Below are positions 33,428 to 42,588 of a DNA stretch of 64,000 nucleotides, piece after piece (position 1 is the first letter of the stretch; every line of letters starts with the position of its first letter). This DNA is from Clostridiales bacterium FE2011. Lineage in GTDB: Bacteria > Bacillota > Clostridia > Christensenellales > Aristaeellaceae. The DNA lies in NCBI GenBank assembly GCA_017569305.1, contig CP069418.1:248001-312000 (forward strand), given 5' to 3'. The notes under the pieces were generated by a model. That model was not told the origin of the DNA, searched no databases, and saw only the letters and a program-made list of their open reading frames with translations. The position numbers and the translations under genes are program-made.

Positions 33428-34738
33428 TTACTGTCTCCGTTCAGTCACAGGGGATCCCTGCAGGACGTTTTCCACTGTATTGGCAGAATCCGCCATTTTC
33501 TTCCGCTGTTCATTGTCCATACCGTCCGGAATCGTGCTGTTGGACGCGATACAGTGATAATAGTATCTTCCGTCCTGCTTATACTTCCAGGTATAAACCG
33601 GGGTATACTCCGGCCGCAGGATGTCAACGCCGCCCTGACCGTCGCTCTGTAAGGTCACATGCAGCAGGTATCCGGAAACCCGTTTGGTATTGGTCCGGTC
33701 TCCGCTCAGCAGCGTTCCGAGACTCCAGATACACAGAACGTTCTTTCCGTTGCTTCCTGTGATATATTCAGCTGTCTGGGGCACGTGGCTTCCATTCCCG
33801 ACAATCAGGTCTGCACCGGCCTGGGCAATGCTTTCAGCCAGCTGTCTCTGGCTGCGGTCAGGATCCTTGCCGTTCTTTCCCCAGTTCAGCAGGACAATCA
33901 CCGCCTCGGCCCCCTGTGCCCTGGCGGAAGTAATATCCTCTGTAATCCGCGATAGTTCCGCCGCCGGAATCAGTCCGTCCGTTCCGTCTTTGGCCATGCT
34001 CTTCCGCGTCTTGGAAGATATCGTATCCGTGTATTGCAGAAATGCCGTTTTCACGCCGCCTGCATTCGTTGTCGTAAAGATGCTGTCCTCTGTCCTGCCG
34101 ATACCGGTTGCCTGGATCTGCTGTTCGTCCAGCACCTGCAGTGTGGCTTCCATACCGCTTCTCCCGGCGGCATATGCCTGTGAAAATCCGCAGGCAGCCA
34201 CGCTGAACCCGGCTTCCTTCAGCAGGGAAACTGCCGACGCCGGCGCTACATTGTCATTGGCTTTATGCTCGTCGCTGAGGATGTTTTCCAGGAAAACACA
34301 GCTCACGTCCGCCTTTACATAGGGGCTCAGCAGCATCATCACGTCGGAATAGTCCGTCATCTTTGCGTCTGCGTTCCAGCTGTTCTTCCGGACCTCGCCG
34401 GACAGCGAGATACTTCCGCCGAACGTCAGGGTACAGGATGCGCTGGCGGTTTCGGGAACCGCTTTCTCCTCAGCAGCAGGTTTTACTGTCACTGTCGCGG
34501 TCTGTACGCTGTTTTCCTGTTCAGGCTTCCTGGTTTCTGTCGTTTTCATCCCGTCATCCGGTGAAAATGTTTCCTGGAGTTCCAGAACGCTCATCTGAAG
34601 CTTGCTCAGATCCACCGTTGCGCCGGAGGATAATCTGCCCAGAACAGCCGCGGAGCCCAGGAGAACAATCGCCAGCAGTCCAACCATGAATTTGGTGCCG
34701 GCTGAAAACTTCCGTTTGGGTCTCTTTCCGCGTCCCAT
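33428..34738 (-). CDS. CapA-family (PGA_cap) envelope protein
   Basis: 436 residues. A short basic N-terminus and one membrane segment (FMVGLLAIVLLGSAAVLGRL, about 17-36) anchor a linker and an extracellular calcineurin-like CapA domain (about 100-400). Matches include CTLTFGGSISLS, MLLSPYVKADVSCVFLENILS, IVLLNWGKNGKDPDRSQRQLAESIAQAGADLIVGNGSHV and NVLCIWSLGTLLS. The family is linked to poly-gamma-glutamate capsule synthesis. The usual metal-site aspartate (GD) is replaced by GG, so catalysis is uncertain. AGGAGGG lies before the ATG. Confidence 0.85.
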   Translation of the reverse strand: MGRGKRPKRKFSAGTKFMVGLLAIVLLGSAAVLGRLSSGATVDLSKLQMSVLELQETFSPDDGMKTTETRKPEQENSVQTATVTVKPAAEEKAVPETASASCTLTFGGSISLSGEVRKNSWNADAKMTDYSDVMMLLSPYVKADVSCVFLENILSDEHKANDNVAPASAVSLLKEAGFSVAACGFSQAYAAGRSGMEATLQVLDEQQIQATGIGRTEDSIFTTTNAGGVKTAFLQYTDTISSKTRKSMAKDGTDGLIPAAELSRITEDITSARAQGAEAVIVLLNWGKNGKDPDRSQRQLAESIAQAGADLIVGNGSHVPQTAEYITGSNGKNVLCIWSLGTLLSGDRTNTKRVSGYLLHVTLQSDGQGGVDILRPEYTPVYTWKYKQDGRYYYHCIASNSTIPDGMDNEQRKKMADSANTVENVLQGSPVTERRQ

Positions 34739-34796
34739 GTTCTGTCCCTCCTTTCCTCGTATCGGTTGATGATCCGATGGATATCTCAGGATTCCC

Positions 34797-34904
34797 TTAT
34801 CTCAGCACATATGTCAGGATAATGGAAAAAAGCAGTACGCCCGCTGTCGCAAGGGCGACAATTCTGGCCATTCTGGTTCTTGTACTCTGCTTTTTGTTCG
34901 TCAT
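34797..34904 (-). CDS. 35-residue single-pass membrane protein
   Basis: Read directly on the minus strand: a basic N-terminus MTNKKQSTRTRMAR followed by one hydrophobic helix IVALATAGVLLFSIILTYVL. AAGGAG lies 11 nt before the ATG and TATAAT sits about 40 bp upstream. capA starts 58 bp downstream on the same strand. Small N-in membrane peptides of this kind are easily missed, and the function is unknown. Confidence 0.65.
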   Translation of the reverse strand: MTNKKQSTRTRMARIVALATAGVLLFSIILTYVLR

Positions 34905-34943
34905 GGTGATATATGCTCCTTCCTGTCTGCAGCAGTTGCATCG

Positions 34944-34972
34944 ATTATATCATGACACCCTGAAAAGGGAAA
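34944..34972 (-). promoter_or_regulatory. Putative promoter of the small membrane protein / capA operon
   Basis: Minus strand TATAAT at 34944-34949, with only a weak -35 near 34967-34972. It overlaps the tail of the upstream terminator. Confidence 0.45.
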
Positions 34973-34998
34973 GAGGAGACCGCTTCCGGCGGTCTCCT
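34963..34998 (-). terminator. Terminator of the SH3b protein gene
   Basis: AGGAGACCGC and GCGGTCTCCT form a 10-bp stem with a 5-nt loop. On the minus strand it is followed by CTTTCCCTTTTC. Confidence 0.85.
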
Positions 34999-35032
34999 CC
35001 CTTTATTGAATCCGGCTTAATCCGGTTCCCGT

Positions 35033-38000
35033 TTATGCTTCGGGTGTCTGGTCAGAATCACCGCTTCTGCTGCGGCGGGGTCTGGATTCTCCGCCTTCCG
35101 GTTTGAAACTGGCTGTGTAAGCCGATTCCTCATCCGATCCGGATCTGGTATAGCGTCCGTACGGATTCTTAGTGCCGGTTCCGTATGGCTTTCCGTTACT
35201 GGTTCCGTTGGAAGGTGTGGTCGGCGTTACCCTGGGCTTTGTTGTGCCAGCGCTGCCCGTATAGTTTCCGGTCCGTACCCTGGCAGCATTCTGTGCGGAA
35301 GCAGCATTGGCTGTCCCTGTTCCGTTACCGGCACCGGGCCGTTCTGCTGTTCTGGGCTTGTTCTGCTGCGCCGCTCTGTTCTGCTGTGCGACACGCTTCT
35401 GGGCCATTCTCTGGGCTGCTTTCCGTTTGCGTTCACGCTGCAGGTACCAGTAGTATCCGCCGCCAGCGCCGGCAGCCAGTACCAGGCCGGCAGCAACCCA
35501 TCCGGCTCCGCCGCCTGTGCTCTGTTCCTGCGGGAACTCAGTGATTTCTTCTGTTGCAAGAGGTTCAGGAGACTGGGAAGGTTCTTCAGTAGCCAGCTCA
35601 GTCTTGCCTTCAATATAGGCCATGGCCCTGTCCACAACCGCGGCAGGATCAGCAGCGTCTTTATAGAACTTCTCCAGTTCCATCTTCAGCTCTTCCTGCT
35701 TCAGCGTTCCTGCCTTCACCTGATCGATCAGGGAGTTGACGAACTCATTGTTCTCAAACTCATTTTCAGGCAGCGGTTCAGGTGTGGCAAACGGATCAAA
35801 CGGTTTGTAGCTTACAGCGGCTCCTGCGGCGGGATTCACCCACTCGCTGACCTTCTGGTCCTCAGCGGTTACGATACCGGTGGGGCTGCCGGTTGTGGTC
35901 GGAGAAGATCCTGCGTTGCTGTTCGCTGTACTCTGGGCGCTGTTGTTGGCCAGGCCCTCTCTGTACTTGTCAGACTTCAGGAACTGTTCTGCTTCGCTGA
36001 CCGTCATCTGTTTAAAGTATTTGCCGTTCAGGTAACCCATCTGGCCGTCGTAGGAAACCTTATACCAGGTTTCGCCGTCAGCCTGCACAGATCCGTAAAC
36101 GATGAATGTCGCGTAACGCTTCATCAGGCGGATTCTTCTGGAACTGGAACTGGGTTCTGTCCGGAAGTTCACCGCGTCTGTCGTCACATAGCCATAGCAG
36201 CTCAGTTCGTTCGGATCATAGGTATAGGGTGCGATTGTCACGTTGGGGATCGGGGTTTCCTGCGGCTGCAGCATCTCTTCGTAAGCTGCCATTTCTCCGT
36301 AGGACATAATCCGGATCAGGTCAGCGCGGACGTAGCCCCACTTACCGTCATGCTCGATTTCATGCCAGGCAATACCGTCCTGGTAGATCTGGCCGTAAAC
36401 ATACACAATCTTGTTGACCGGAAGCTCTTCCTTGATCGCGCTTGCTGCAGTCGGTCTTTCACGTACCGGAATACCGTCACCGATGGTGATTCCGTATCCG
36501 CTGCGCTGCGGAGGCTCCTGTGTCGGAGCAACCGGCGTCGGAGCGGGCACCGGAGTATCTGTCGGTACGAACGGCGTATCCGTCGGGGGTGCAGTCGGAG
36601 GATCGGTCGGCGGCGTGGTCGGCGTGGCAGTCGGCGGCGCGGTCGGAGGATCTGTCGGGGCCGGAGTGTCTGTCGGGACAGGCGTTGCTGTCGGCGGCTC
36701 AGTCGGGGGATCCGTCGGAGCCGGAGTGTCAGTCGGGACAGGCGTTGCTGTCGGGAAGAACTCCTCTCTGTTATATACGGGTGCAGGACTGGATTGTGCC
36801 TGATCCCATGCCTTGCTGTCTTCTTCAGTCAGGGCATCCAGGTACTCTGTCATGATGTATCCGGGTTTACCGTTCACCAGTGCGTATGTCCAGACCTCGT
36901 TATTGTCATATTCCTTGGTATGGATCATGTATACGTAGGTGTTTTTACCCAGCTGGCTCAGTTTGCTGGACTTGGTGCTGGGATCCTTGCGGAAGAACAC
37001 CTTGCTGTTTGTCTTACCGTAGCGGTTCATCATCTCGCCCACCGGAATTTCGGGAGCGGGCGTTTCCACCTCAGGCTGACTGGCAGCAGGCTGATCCGTC
37101 TCAGGTTTGTCGGTTTCCGGATTGTTGCTTTCGGGAGTTCCGATGCCGGTCTCGCCGTTTTCGGGTACGTTGGCTTCAGGATTGTTGTTTTCTGTTGTGT
37201 TGGTTTCGGGAGTATTGCTTTCAGGTGCACTTGCTTCGGGTTCACTGCTTTCAGGAGTTCCGATGCCGGTCTCGCCGTTTTCAGGTACGTTGGCTTCGGG
37301 ATTACTGGCTTCAGGTTCAGCAGGTGCCGGTTCTGCGGCAGGTTCTTCCGGCTGCGGGAACAGCTCTGCCTCCGTCATCACAGGAGCGCGGGTCGGCTGA
37401 ATGCTGTCCCACTCATCGCTGTCCTGCTGTGTCAGTGCACTCAGGAATTCTGTTTTAATATAGCCTCTCCGCCCGTTCACCTCAACGTACGTCCAGCTTT
37501 CGCCGGCGCTGTTCTGGTCCGCGCGGTACATATAGACGTGGATTCCCTTGTCAAGCCGTGCAAGTTCCTTGCCCTTTTTGTCCGGCTGTTCGCGAAGCGC
37601 AAGCTTTCCAGCATTGGTGAGGCCGTAACGGTTCATCATTTCACCGTCAACAATCACAGGAGCTTCTGTAACCGTTACAGGTTCCTGCTCAGCGGCGGGG
37701 GCAGGCTCAGCTGCGGGTTCGGGTTCAGCGGCAGGTACAGGCTCGGCTGCGGGAGCAGGCTCGGCTGCGGGTTCCGGTTCAGCAGCAGGAGCAGGCTCTG
37801 CGACGGGTTCCGGTTCAGCAGCGGGAGCAGGCTCTGCGACGGGTTCCGGTTCAGCAGCGGGAGCAGGTTCTGCGACGGGTTCCGGTTCAGCGGCAGGCGC
37901 AGGATCCGCGGCAGGTTCCGGTTCAGCTGCGGGAGCAGGCTCCGCGGCAGGTTCCGGTTCAGCTGCGGGAGCAGGCTCCGCGGCAGGTTCCGGTTCAGCT

Positions 38001-39244
38001 GCGGGAGCAGGTTCCGCGGCGGGTTCCGGCTCAGCGGCAGGCGTGGGGAATACTTCCTCGTATGTATAGATGTGTGCCGGAATCGGCTGGGCATTGTTGT
38101 ATGCGTCACTGTCCTCAGTTGTCAGCACAGTGATGAATTCGCTCATCAGATAACCGGTATGACCTTCTGCTTCAACCAGCGTCCATACTTCTCCGGCGCT
38201 GTTGACGTCGGTATAGATCAGGTAAACCATCGTATCCGGAGCAAGTTCTCCGTATTTGCCGGCGTTTTTGCTCGGTTCCTGGCGGTAATTGACCTTTGCA
38301 GTCGTCTTGCCGTAACGGTTGATGATTTCTCCGATCGGCATCACAGGCGCTTCCGTAGGTACTTCCGTCTGCACCTCGGGTTCCGGCTCGGTATAGGTTT
38401 CCGGTTCAGGCTGCGGCTCGGTATAGGTTTCCGGTTCAGGCTGCGGCTCGGTGTAGGGTTCCGGTTCGGGCTGCGGCTCGGTGTAGGGTTCCGGTTCGGG
38501 CTGCGGCTCGGTATAAGGTTCCGGTTCGGGCTGCGGCTCAGTGTAGGGTTCCGGTTCGGGCTGCGGCTCAGTGTAGGGTTCCGGTTCGGGCTGCGGCTCG
38601 GTATAAGGTTCCGGTTCGGGCTGCGGCTCAGTGTAGGGTTCCGGTTCGGGCTGCGGCTCAGTATAGGGTTCCGGTTCGGGCTGCGGCTCGGTGTAGGGTT
38701 CCGGTTCAGGCTGCGGCTCAGTATAGGGTTCCGGTTCCGGCTGCGGCTCGGTATAGGGTTCAGGTTCGGGCTCTGTATACGGTTCCGGTTCTTCCGGTGC
38801 CGGCATCGGCTGGGCAGTTACTGTGGAAATATACAGATAGAACACTTCCGTCATGCCGGTTTCCGGATCCGTTGCGGATACAGGAATACAGCTGACGCCG
38901 TCCATATATTCTCCTGCGTCTGTCACGCCTGCCAGTATGCTGCCGGGTTCGGGAGAATACTGATATTCATGTGCAGGATGGATGACTGAAAAAGTGAGTC
39001 CGTCCAGCGGAGCGTCCGCGGGAATCTGTACCCAGAAACAGCCTTCTCCCGCCTCAGTTTCTGCGGCTGGGAAGGCAGCAGCACTCTGCATAACGCCCAT
39101 GCTGTCATACCAGCTGAGATTGATCTGCAATGCCGCCCAGTCAGCGCTTGCGGCTGAAGCCAAGGGCAGTGCGGAAAGTGCCAGCAGCAGAGCTGCCAGC
39201 AGTGCTGTCGCTCTTTTCAGGATCCATTGATGCTTGATCGTCAT
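35033..39244 (-). CDS. Giant SH3b-domain surface protein with low-complexity linkers
   Basis: 1403 residues. The signal peptide is [21 protein letters not shown] (about 11-31). Five bacterial SH3 domains lie at about 305-370, 535-605, 738-805, 915-975 and 1015-1080, each with the pattern YGxTxxxxxxRxxP ... W ... GYxxxEF. They are joined by repeats rich in Glu/Pro ([10 protein letters not shown]), Ala/Glu/Pro ([12 protein letters not shown]) and Thr/Pro. A membrane segment at about 1246-1268 ([21 protein letters not shown]) is followed by a basic cytoplasmic tail. SH3b domains usually bind peptidoglycan stem peptides; the rigid acidic linkers would span the wall. No LPxTG motif is seen. AGGAGG lies 9 nt before the ATG. 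Confidence 0.85.
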   Translation of the reverse strand: MTIKHQWILKRATALLAALLLALSALPLASAASADWAALQINLSWYDSMGVMQSAAAFPAAETEAGEGCFWVQIPADAPLDGLTFSVIHPAHEYQYSPEPGSILAGVTDAGEYMDGVSCIPVSATDPETGMTEVFYLYISTVTAQPMPAPEEPEPYTEPEPEPYTEPQPEPEPYTEPQPEPEPYTEPQPEPEPYTEPQPEPEPYTEPQPEPEPYTEPQPEPEPYTEPQPEPEPYTEPQPEPEPYTEPQPEPEPYTEPQPEPEPYTEPQPEPETYTEPQPEPETYTEPEPEVQTEVPTEAPVMPIGEIINRYGKTTAKVNYRQEPSKNAGKYGELAPDTMVYLIYTDVNSAGEVWTLVEAEGHTGYLMSEFITVLTTEDSDAYNNAQPIPAHIYTYEEVFPTPAAEPEPAAEPAPAAEPEPAAEPAPAAEPEPAAEPAPAAEPEPAADPAPAAEPEPVAEPAPAAEPEPVAEPAPAAEPEPVAEPAPAAEPEPAAEPAPAAEPVPAAEPEPAAEPAPAAEQEPVTVTEAPVIVDGEMMNRYGLTNAGKLALREQPDKKGKELARLDKGIHVYMYRADQNSAGESWTYVEVNGRRGYIKTEFLSALTQQDSDEWDSIQPTRAPVMTEAELFPQPEEPAAEPAPAEPEASNPEANVPENGETGIGTPESSEPEASAPESNTPETNTTENNNPEANVPENGETGIGTPESNNPETDKPETDQPAASQPEVETPAPEIPVGEMMNRYGKTNSKVFFRKDPSTKSSKLSQLGKNTYVYMIHTKEYDNNEVWTYALVNGKPGYIMTEYLDALTEEDSKAWDQAQSSPAPVYNREEFFPTATPVPTDTPAPTDPPTEPPTATPVPTDTPAPTDPPTAPPTATPTTPPTDPPTAPPTDTPFVPTDTPVPAPTPVAPTQEPPQRSGYGITIGDGIPVRERPTAASAIKEELPVNKIVYVYGQIYQDGIAWHEIEHDGKWGYVRADLIRIMSYGEMAAYEEMLQPQETPIPNVTIAPYTYDPNELSCYGYVTTDAVNFRTEPSSSSRRIRLMKRYATFIVYGSVQADGETWYKVSYDGQMGYLNGKYFKQMTVSEAEQFLKSDKYREGLANNSAQSTANSNAGSSPTTTGSPTGIVTAEDQKVSEWVNPAAGAAVSYKPFDPFATPEPLPENEFENNEFVNSLIDQVKAGTLKQEELKMELEKFYKDAADPAAVVDRAMAYIEGKTELATEEPSQSPEPLATEEITEFPQEQSTGGGAGWVAAGLVLAAGAGGGYYWYLQRERKRKAAQRMAQKRVAQQNRAAQQNKPRTAERPGAGNGTGTANAASAQNAARVRTGNYTGSAGTTKPRVTPTTPSNGTSNGKPYGTGTKNPYGRYTRSGSDEESAYTASFKPEGGESRPRRSRSGDSDQTPEA
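36536..36760. repeat. Thr/Pro-coding low-complexity repeat
   Basis: Tandem GC-rich units encode [20 protein letters not shown] inside the SH3b protein gene. Confidence 0.75.
37685..38045. repeat. Ala/Glu/Pro-coding 36-bp repeat
   Basis: About ten 36-bp units encoding [12 protein letters not shown] lie between SH3b domains 1 and 2. Units differ by a few synonymous or Ala/Val changes. Confidence 0.85.
38391..38790. repeat. 30-bp tandem repeat encoding [10 protein letters not shown]
   Basis: Fourteen YTEP-containing units, most 30 bp long and nearly identical at the DNA level, sit upstream of SH3b domain 1. Such units are prone to copy-number change. Confidence 0.9.
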
Positions 39245-39292
39245 AATCCGGTCCTCCTGAATTGTATGTGATGTATGTAACAGCTCCCGGAT

Positions 39293-39321
39293 ATTGTACC
39301 GCCGTCAGGCAGCCGTGTCAA
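39293..39321 (-). promoter_or_regulatory. Promoter of the SH3b protein gene
   Basis: Minus strand TTGACA (39316-39321), 17-bp spacer, TACAAT (39293-39298), about 50 bp before the ATG. Confidence 0.82.
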
Positions 39322-39406
39322 TGAAACCGGGCGCTGAAGGCCGCTGCGTTTCCCGGAAGGAAAAGCCGCGGGAACCGTCGAAAGAAGAAGGACATAACCA
39401 ATTATA

Positions 39407-39429
39407 GAAACGGACTGTCCGTCCGTTTC
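39407..39429. promoter_or_regulatory. 9-bp dyad upstream of the GNAT gene
   Basis: GAAACGGAC and GTCCGTTTC flank TGTCC, 23 bp before the GNAT start. It could be an operator or a leader hairpin. It partly overlaps a possible -10 (TATAGA). Confidence 0.45.
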
Positions 39430-39451
39430 ATTCCCGAAAGGGTTTGTTTGT

Positions 39452-40120
39452 ATGAGTTTTTTATGGAGCCGCTTCCTGGCCGCGCCGAAAAATCCGGATG
39501 GTTTTATGTCTCCGCCGGCCTTCTTTTACCGTCTGCCTGAGCTGGAAACTGAAGATCTGATCCTCCGCAAGCCTCGTATGCGAGACGCGAAGGATATCTT
39601 TCGTTATGCCTCGGACCCGGAAGTGGCGCGTTATGTCCTTTGGGAGCCTCACCGCAGTGTCTCCGAAACCGCTTCATTTGTCCGGGATCTGCGTGTCCGA
39701 ATCCGGGCAGGTTATCCTTCTTCCTGGGTTGTGACCCTCCGGGAAACCGGCCTTGTCATCGGCACCATCGGTTTCGTCTGGTACTCCACCGATAACAACG
39801 CGGCGGAACTGGGCTACAGTTTCTCCCGGGAATACTGGAATCACGGCTATGCCACCCAGGCCCTGCGTGCCGTGATTGACTGTCTCTTTTCTTCCCTGCC
39901 CCTGAACCGTCTGGAAGCCCAGCATGATGTCCGCAATCCGGCCAGCGGCCGGGTAATGCAGAAATGCGGCCTCACACAGGAAGGGATCCTGCGGGGCCGC
40001 ATTATGAACAAAGGAGAATATATCGATACTGCGCTGTACTCCGTTCTTCGTTCAGACTGGGAAAAAGGCTCAGCGGTAGGCACTCATCCGGCGCTTGAAG
40101 ACGTCTTCCCTGGCCACTGA
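39452..40120 (+). CDS. GNAT-family N-acetyltransferase
   Basis: 222 residues of the RimJ/RimL-like type that acetylate amino groups. ELETEDLILRKPRMRDAKDIFRYASDPEV starts the domain, YSTDNNAAELGYSFSREYWNHGYATQALRAVIDC is the acetyl-CoA binding segment, and LEAQHDVRNPASGRVMQKCGL closes it. The substrate is unknown. The 3' end overlaps the convergent flavin reductase gene by 51 bp. Confidence 0.88.
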   Translation: MSFLWSRFLAAPKNPDGFMSPPAFFYRLPELETEDLILRKPRMRDAKDIFRYASDPEVARYVLWEPHRSVSETASFVRDLRVRIRAGYPSSWVVTLRETGLVIGTIGFVWYSTDNNAAELGYSFSREYWNHGYATQALRAVIDCLFSSLPLNRLEAQHDVRNPASGRVMQKCGLTQEGILRGRIMNKGEYIDTALYSVLRSDWEKGSAVGTHPALEDVFPGH

Positions 40121-40684
40121 CCAGCCGAAGAATCCCATCACTTCACCCAGTTTCTGATACAGGCCGTGGCTGTAGGCAATCAGCCCGGCTTTTTCCAGAT
40201 GCAGGCTTCCGCCGGCGTCCAGGAGATCCTCCCGTACCATCACGGAAACAACCTCACCCACAAACATATCGTGGCTGCCCAGTTCCAGTGTGTGCCGCAC
40301 CTTGCAGCACAGGCTCACAGGTGCGCCCTCAACTGCCGGGGCAGTATCCAGTCCTTCCGCCTGAATATAATTCAATCCGGTTTCCTTTGCCTTGTCTGTG
40401 TCCCTGCCGCTTTTTACGCCGCACAGGTCCACGGGACGGGCCATTTTTTCATCCACAAGGTTCACAACAAATTCACCGGATGCGCTGATCAGGCCGTGTG
40501 AATAACGTTCCTTCCGGATGCTGACGGATACCATCGGCGGATCGGAATTGACCGTTCCCGCCCAGGCAACGGTAATCATATTGCAGTTTTCCGGCCTTTC
40601 CGGATCTCCACAGCTGACAAGCACCACAGGGGCGGGATTCAGCAGTGTGGAAGGCGGCAGAATCTGATAGCTGTACTTATCCAT
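40070..40684 (-). CDS. Flavin reductase / flavoredoxin-like FMN-binding protein
   Basis: 204 residues with the FMN-binding split-barrel fold. PAPVVLVSCGDPERPENCNMITVAWAGTVNSDPPMVSVSIRKERYSHGLI is the FMN site, followed by FVVNLV and LGSHDMFVGEVVSV. The family transfers electrons from NAD(P)H or partner proteins to flavin. The last 17 codons overlap the end of the GNAT gene on the opposite strand. Confidence 0.88.
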   Translation of the reverse strand: MDKYSYQILPPSTLLNPAPVVLVSCGDPERPENCNMITVAWAGTVNSDPPMVSVSIRKERYSHGLISASGEFVVNLVDEKMARPVDLCGVKSGRDTDKAKETGLNYIQAEGLDTAPAVEGAPVSLCCKVRHTLELGSHDMFVGEVVSVMVREDLLDAGGSLHLEKAGLIAYSHGLYQKLGEVMGFFGWSVAREDVFKRRMSAYR

Positions 40685-40700
40685 AATCTCTTTCCACTCC

Positions 40701-40728
40701 TTGAAGATTCATGGATTTAGTGTATAAT
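40701..40728 (+). promoter_or_regulatory. Promoter of the phosphoesterase gene
   Basis: TTGAAG (40701-40706), 16-bp spacer, TATAAT (40723-40728), 43 bp before the start. Confidence 0.65.
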
Positions 40729-40771
40729 ATTTCTGTTATGCAGTCAATTTTTCTGAAGGAGATGATGAGGG

Positions 40772-41707
40772 ATGAACGCGTACCGTGGAAAACATGTTTC
40801 TTCCGCTTCCCGCCGTTCCGGTCCCTCCTTCCGCCGCGGCCGTCATCAGGTGCGGAACCGTCATCGTCGTCGCTGGCTGATCTTCCTGATCGTGCTGCTC
40901 ATTCTGATGATCTGTTATCCCCTGGTGGAGGCGCGTCTTCTCCAGACAGAAAACAAGACCCTTCAGAGTGATGATTTCCCGATAGAAGCAAACAATCTCC
41001 GTGTGGTTTATCTCAGTGATATTCATTACGGCTTCTGGTTCTCTGACGCGGATCTGAGCCGTCTGATCGGCCGGATCAATTCCCTCCGTCCTGACCTGCT
41101 GCTCTTCGGGGGAGATTATGCCACCGATAACGAAACCGCCATTAAGTTCTTCCGCACTTTGCAGAAACAGGGAACTATCCACTCCCGTTACGGCATCTAC
41201 GGTGTCATCGGTGAAGCTGACCGCGGAGAATCTGACGCCACCTGCAAGCAGCTGACAGAGGCCATGACCAATGCCGGCGTTGTCCCGCTGGTCAACAAAG
41301 TCGCCCCTGTAAATATCGCCGGCCGGCAGATCTTCATTGCAGGCCTGGACGACAAGCTGACCGGCAAACCGGATATTAAAGGCGTTGCCAAATCTGTCAA
41401 TGCCGGCGACTATGTGATTCTGCTCTGCCATAACCCTTCCGTCATTCAGGAAGCCCAGGTGGCTGTGGATGCTTCCGGAAACCTCAGCTGGTTTGATCTG
41501 GGGCTGTTCGGCCACACGCATGCCGGACAGATGGCTTTCTTCTCTACCGCATTGAATATTGCGGAAGATGTTCCGGACAGATACCGCAGCGGATGGCTGA
41601 AGGAAAACCGGGTGGATCTCCTGATTTCTCCCGGCATCGGTACCTCAGTATTCCCAGGCAGGCTTTTCTGTTTCCCCACGATTCACTGCATTACGATCAC
41701 TTACTGA
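40772..41707 (+). CDS. Membrane-anchored metallophosphoesterase
   Basis: 311 residues. A very basic N-terminus is followed by a membrane anchor (WLIFLIVLLILMICYPLVEA, about 35-54) and an extracellular calcineurin-like domain. Metal motifs are VVYLSDIHYG, LLFGGDYATDNE, LLCHNPSV and LFGHTHAGQM. The family includes UDP-sugar or lipid phosphatases; the usual GNHD is replaced by IGEADRGE. The ECF operon follows 26 bp later. Confidence 0.87.
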   Translation: MNAYRGKHVSSASRRSGPSFRRGRHQVRNRHRRRWLIFLIVLLILMICYPLVEARLLQTENKTLQSDDFPIEANNLRVVYLSDIHYGFWFSDADLSRLIGRINSLRPDLLLFGGDYATDNETAIKFFRTLQKQGTIHSRYGIYGVIGEADRGESDATCKQLTEAMTNAGVVPLVNKVAPVNIAGRQIFIAGLDDKLTGKPDIKGVAKSVNAGDYVILLCHNPSVIQEAQVAVDASGNLSWFDLGLFGHTHAGQMAFFSTALNIAEDVPDRYRSGWLKENRVDLLISPGIGTSVFPGRLFCFPTIHCITITY

Positions 41708-41733
41708 TTTCTGACTGATAGAAAGGAACTGAC

Positions 41734-42588
41734 ATGCGCTCCGATACCCGCGTTCAGCTGAACGATGTATCCTATTCCTATGAAGAGCAGGCGGCGCCTG
41801 CTCTTTCCGACGTCTCTGCGGTCATTCAGCCGGGAGAATTCGTCGCGGTGCTGGGTCATAACGGCTCCGGCAAATCCACAATGGCCAAGCTTCTGAATGC
41901 GTTGTATATCCCGACAGAAGGTAATGTCCTGGTCTGCGGTTACAACACCCGTGAAGAAAAATACGTCTGGGAAATCCGCCAGCGTGCAGGCATGATCTTC
42001 CAGAATCCCGATAACCAGATTGTTGCCACTGTCGTCAAGGAAGATGTGGCTTTCGGCCTGGAAAATCTCGGCGTCCCCACAGAGGAAATGCTTCCCCGCA
42101 TTGAAAGTGCCCTTTCCGCCGTACGCATGAGCAAATATGCCGATAAAGCGCCCCATCTGCTGTCCGGCGGCCAGAAACAGCGTGTTGCCATCGCCGGCAT
42201 CCTGGCCATGGAACCTTCCGTAATCATCGCGGATGAGGCAACGGCAATGCTGGATCCTTCCGGACGCAAGGAAGTGCTCGAGACCATCCGCACGCTGAAC
42301 CGCCAGAAAGGCATTACTGTGGTCTGGATCACCCATTTCATGGAAGAGGCCGCCCTGGCCGACCGTGTTCTGGTCGTAACCGATGGAAAGATCCGCCTTT
42401 CTGGCACTCCTGCCGAGGTTTTCGACCGGGTGGATGAGATGCGGGAAATGCATCTTGACGTTCCCCATATGACTGCGCTTGCGGGTGAGCTCCGTGTGGA
42501 AGGTATGCCCCTGAAACCCGGTATCCTGACCGTGGATGAGTTTGTTGAGGAGGTGGAAAGACTATGCCCATTGAAGTCAGCCACCTGA
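41734..42588 (+). CDS. ecfA1: Energy-coupling factor transporter ATPase EcfA1
   Basis: 284 residues, an ATP-binding subunit of the ECF vitamin transporter. Walker A is GHNGSGKSTMAKLLN, the Q-loop FQNPDNQIVATVVKEDVAFGLENLG is characteristic of EcfA, signature LLSGGQKQRVAIAGILAM, Walker B VIIADEATAML. It overlaps the next gene by 25 bp. The S components use this shared module; folT at 59.8 kb is one candidate client. Confidence 0.95.
   Translation: MRSDTRVQLNDVSYSYEEQAAPALSDVSAVIQPGEFVAVLGHNGSGKSTMAKLLNALYIPTEGNVLVCGYNTREEKYVWEIRQRAGMIFQNPDNQIVATVVKEDVAFGLENLGVPTEEMLPRIESALSAVRMSKYADKAPHLLSGGQKQRVAIAGILAMEPSVIIADEATAMLDPSGRKEVLETIRTLNRQKGITVVWITHFMEEAALADRVLVVTDGKIRLSGTPAEVFDRVDEMREMHLDVPHMTALAGELRVEGMPLKPGILTVDEFVEEVERLCPLKSAT

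Noticed and set aside
38391..38790. Possible CRISPR array (regular 30-bp repeats)
   Set aside because: Units are contiguous without spacers and encode [10 protein letters not shown] in frame inside a surface protein; no cas gene nearby.
36350..38989. 879-residue open frame opposite the SH3b protein gene
   Set aside because: It is the antisense of GC-rich, proline/glutamate-coding repeats, which rarely contain stops on the other strand. The minus frame has signal peptide, SH3b domains and a promoter.
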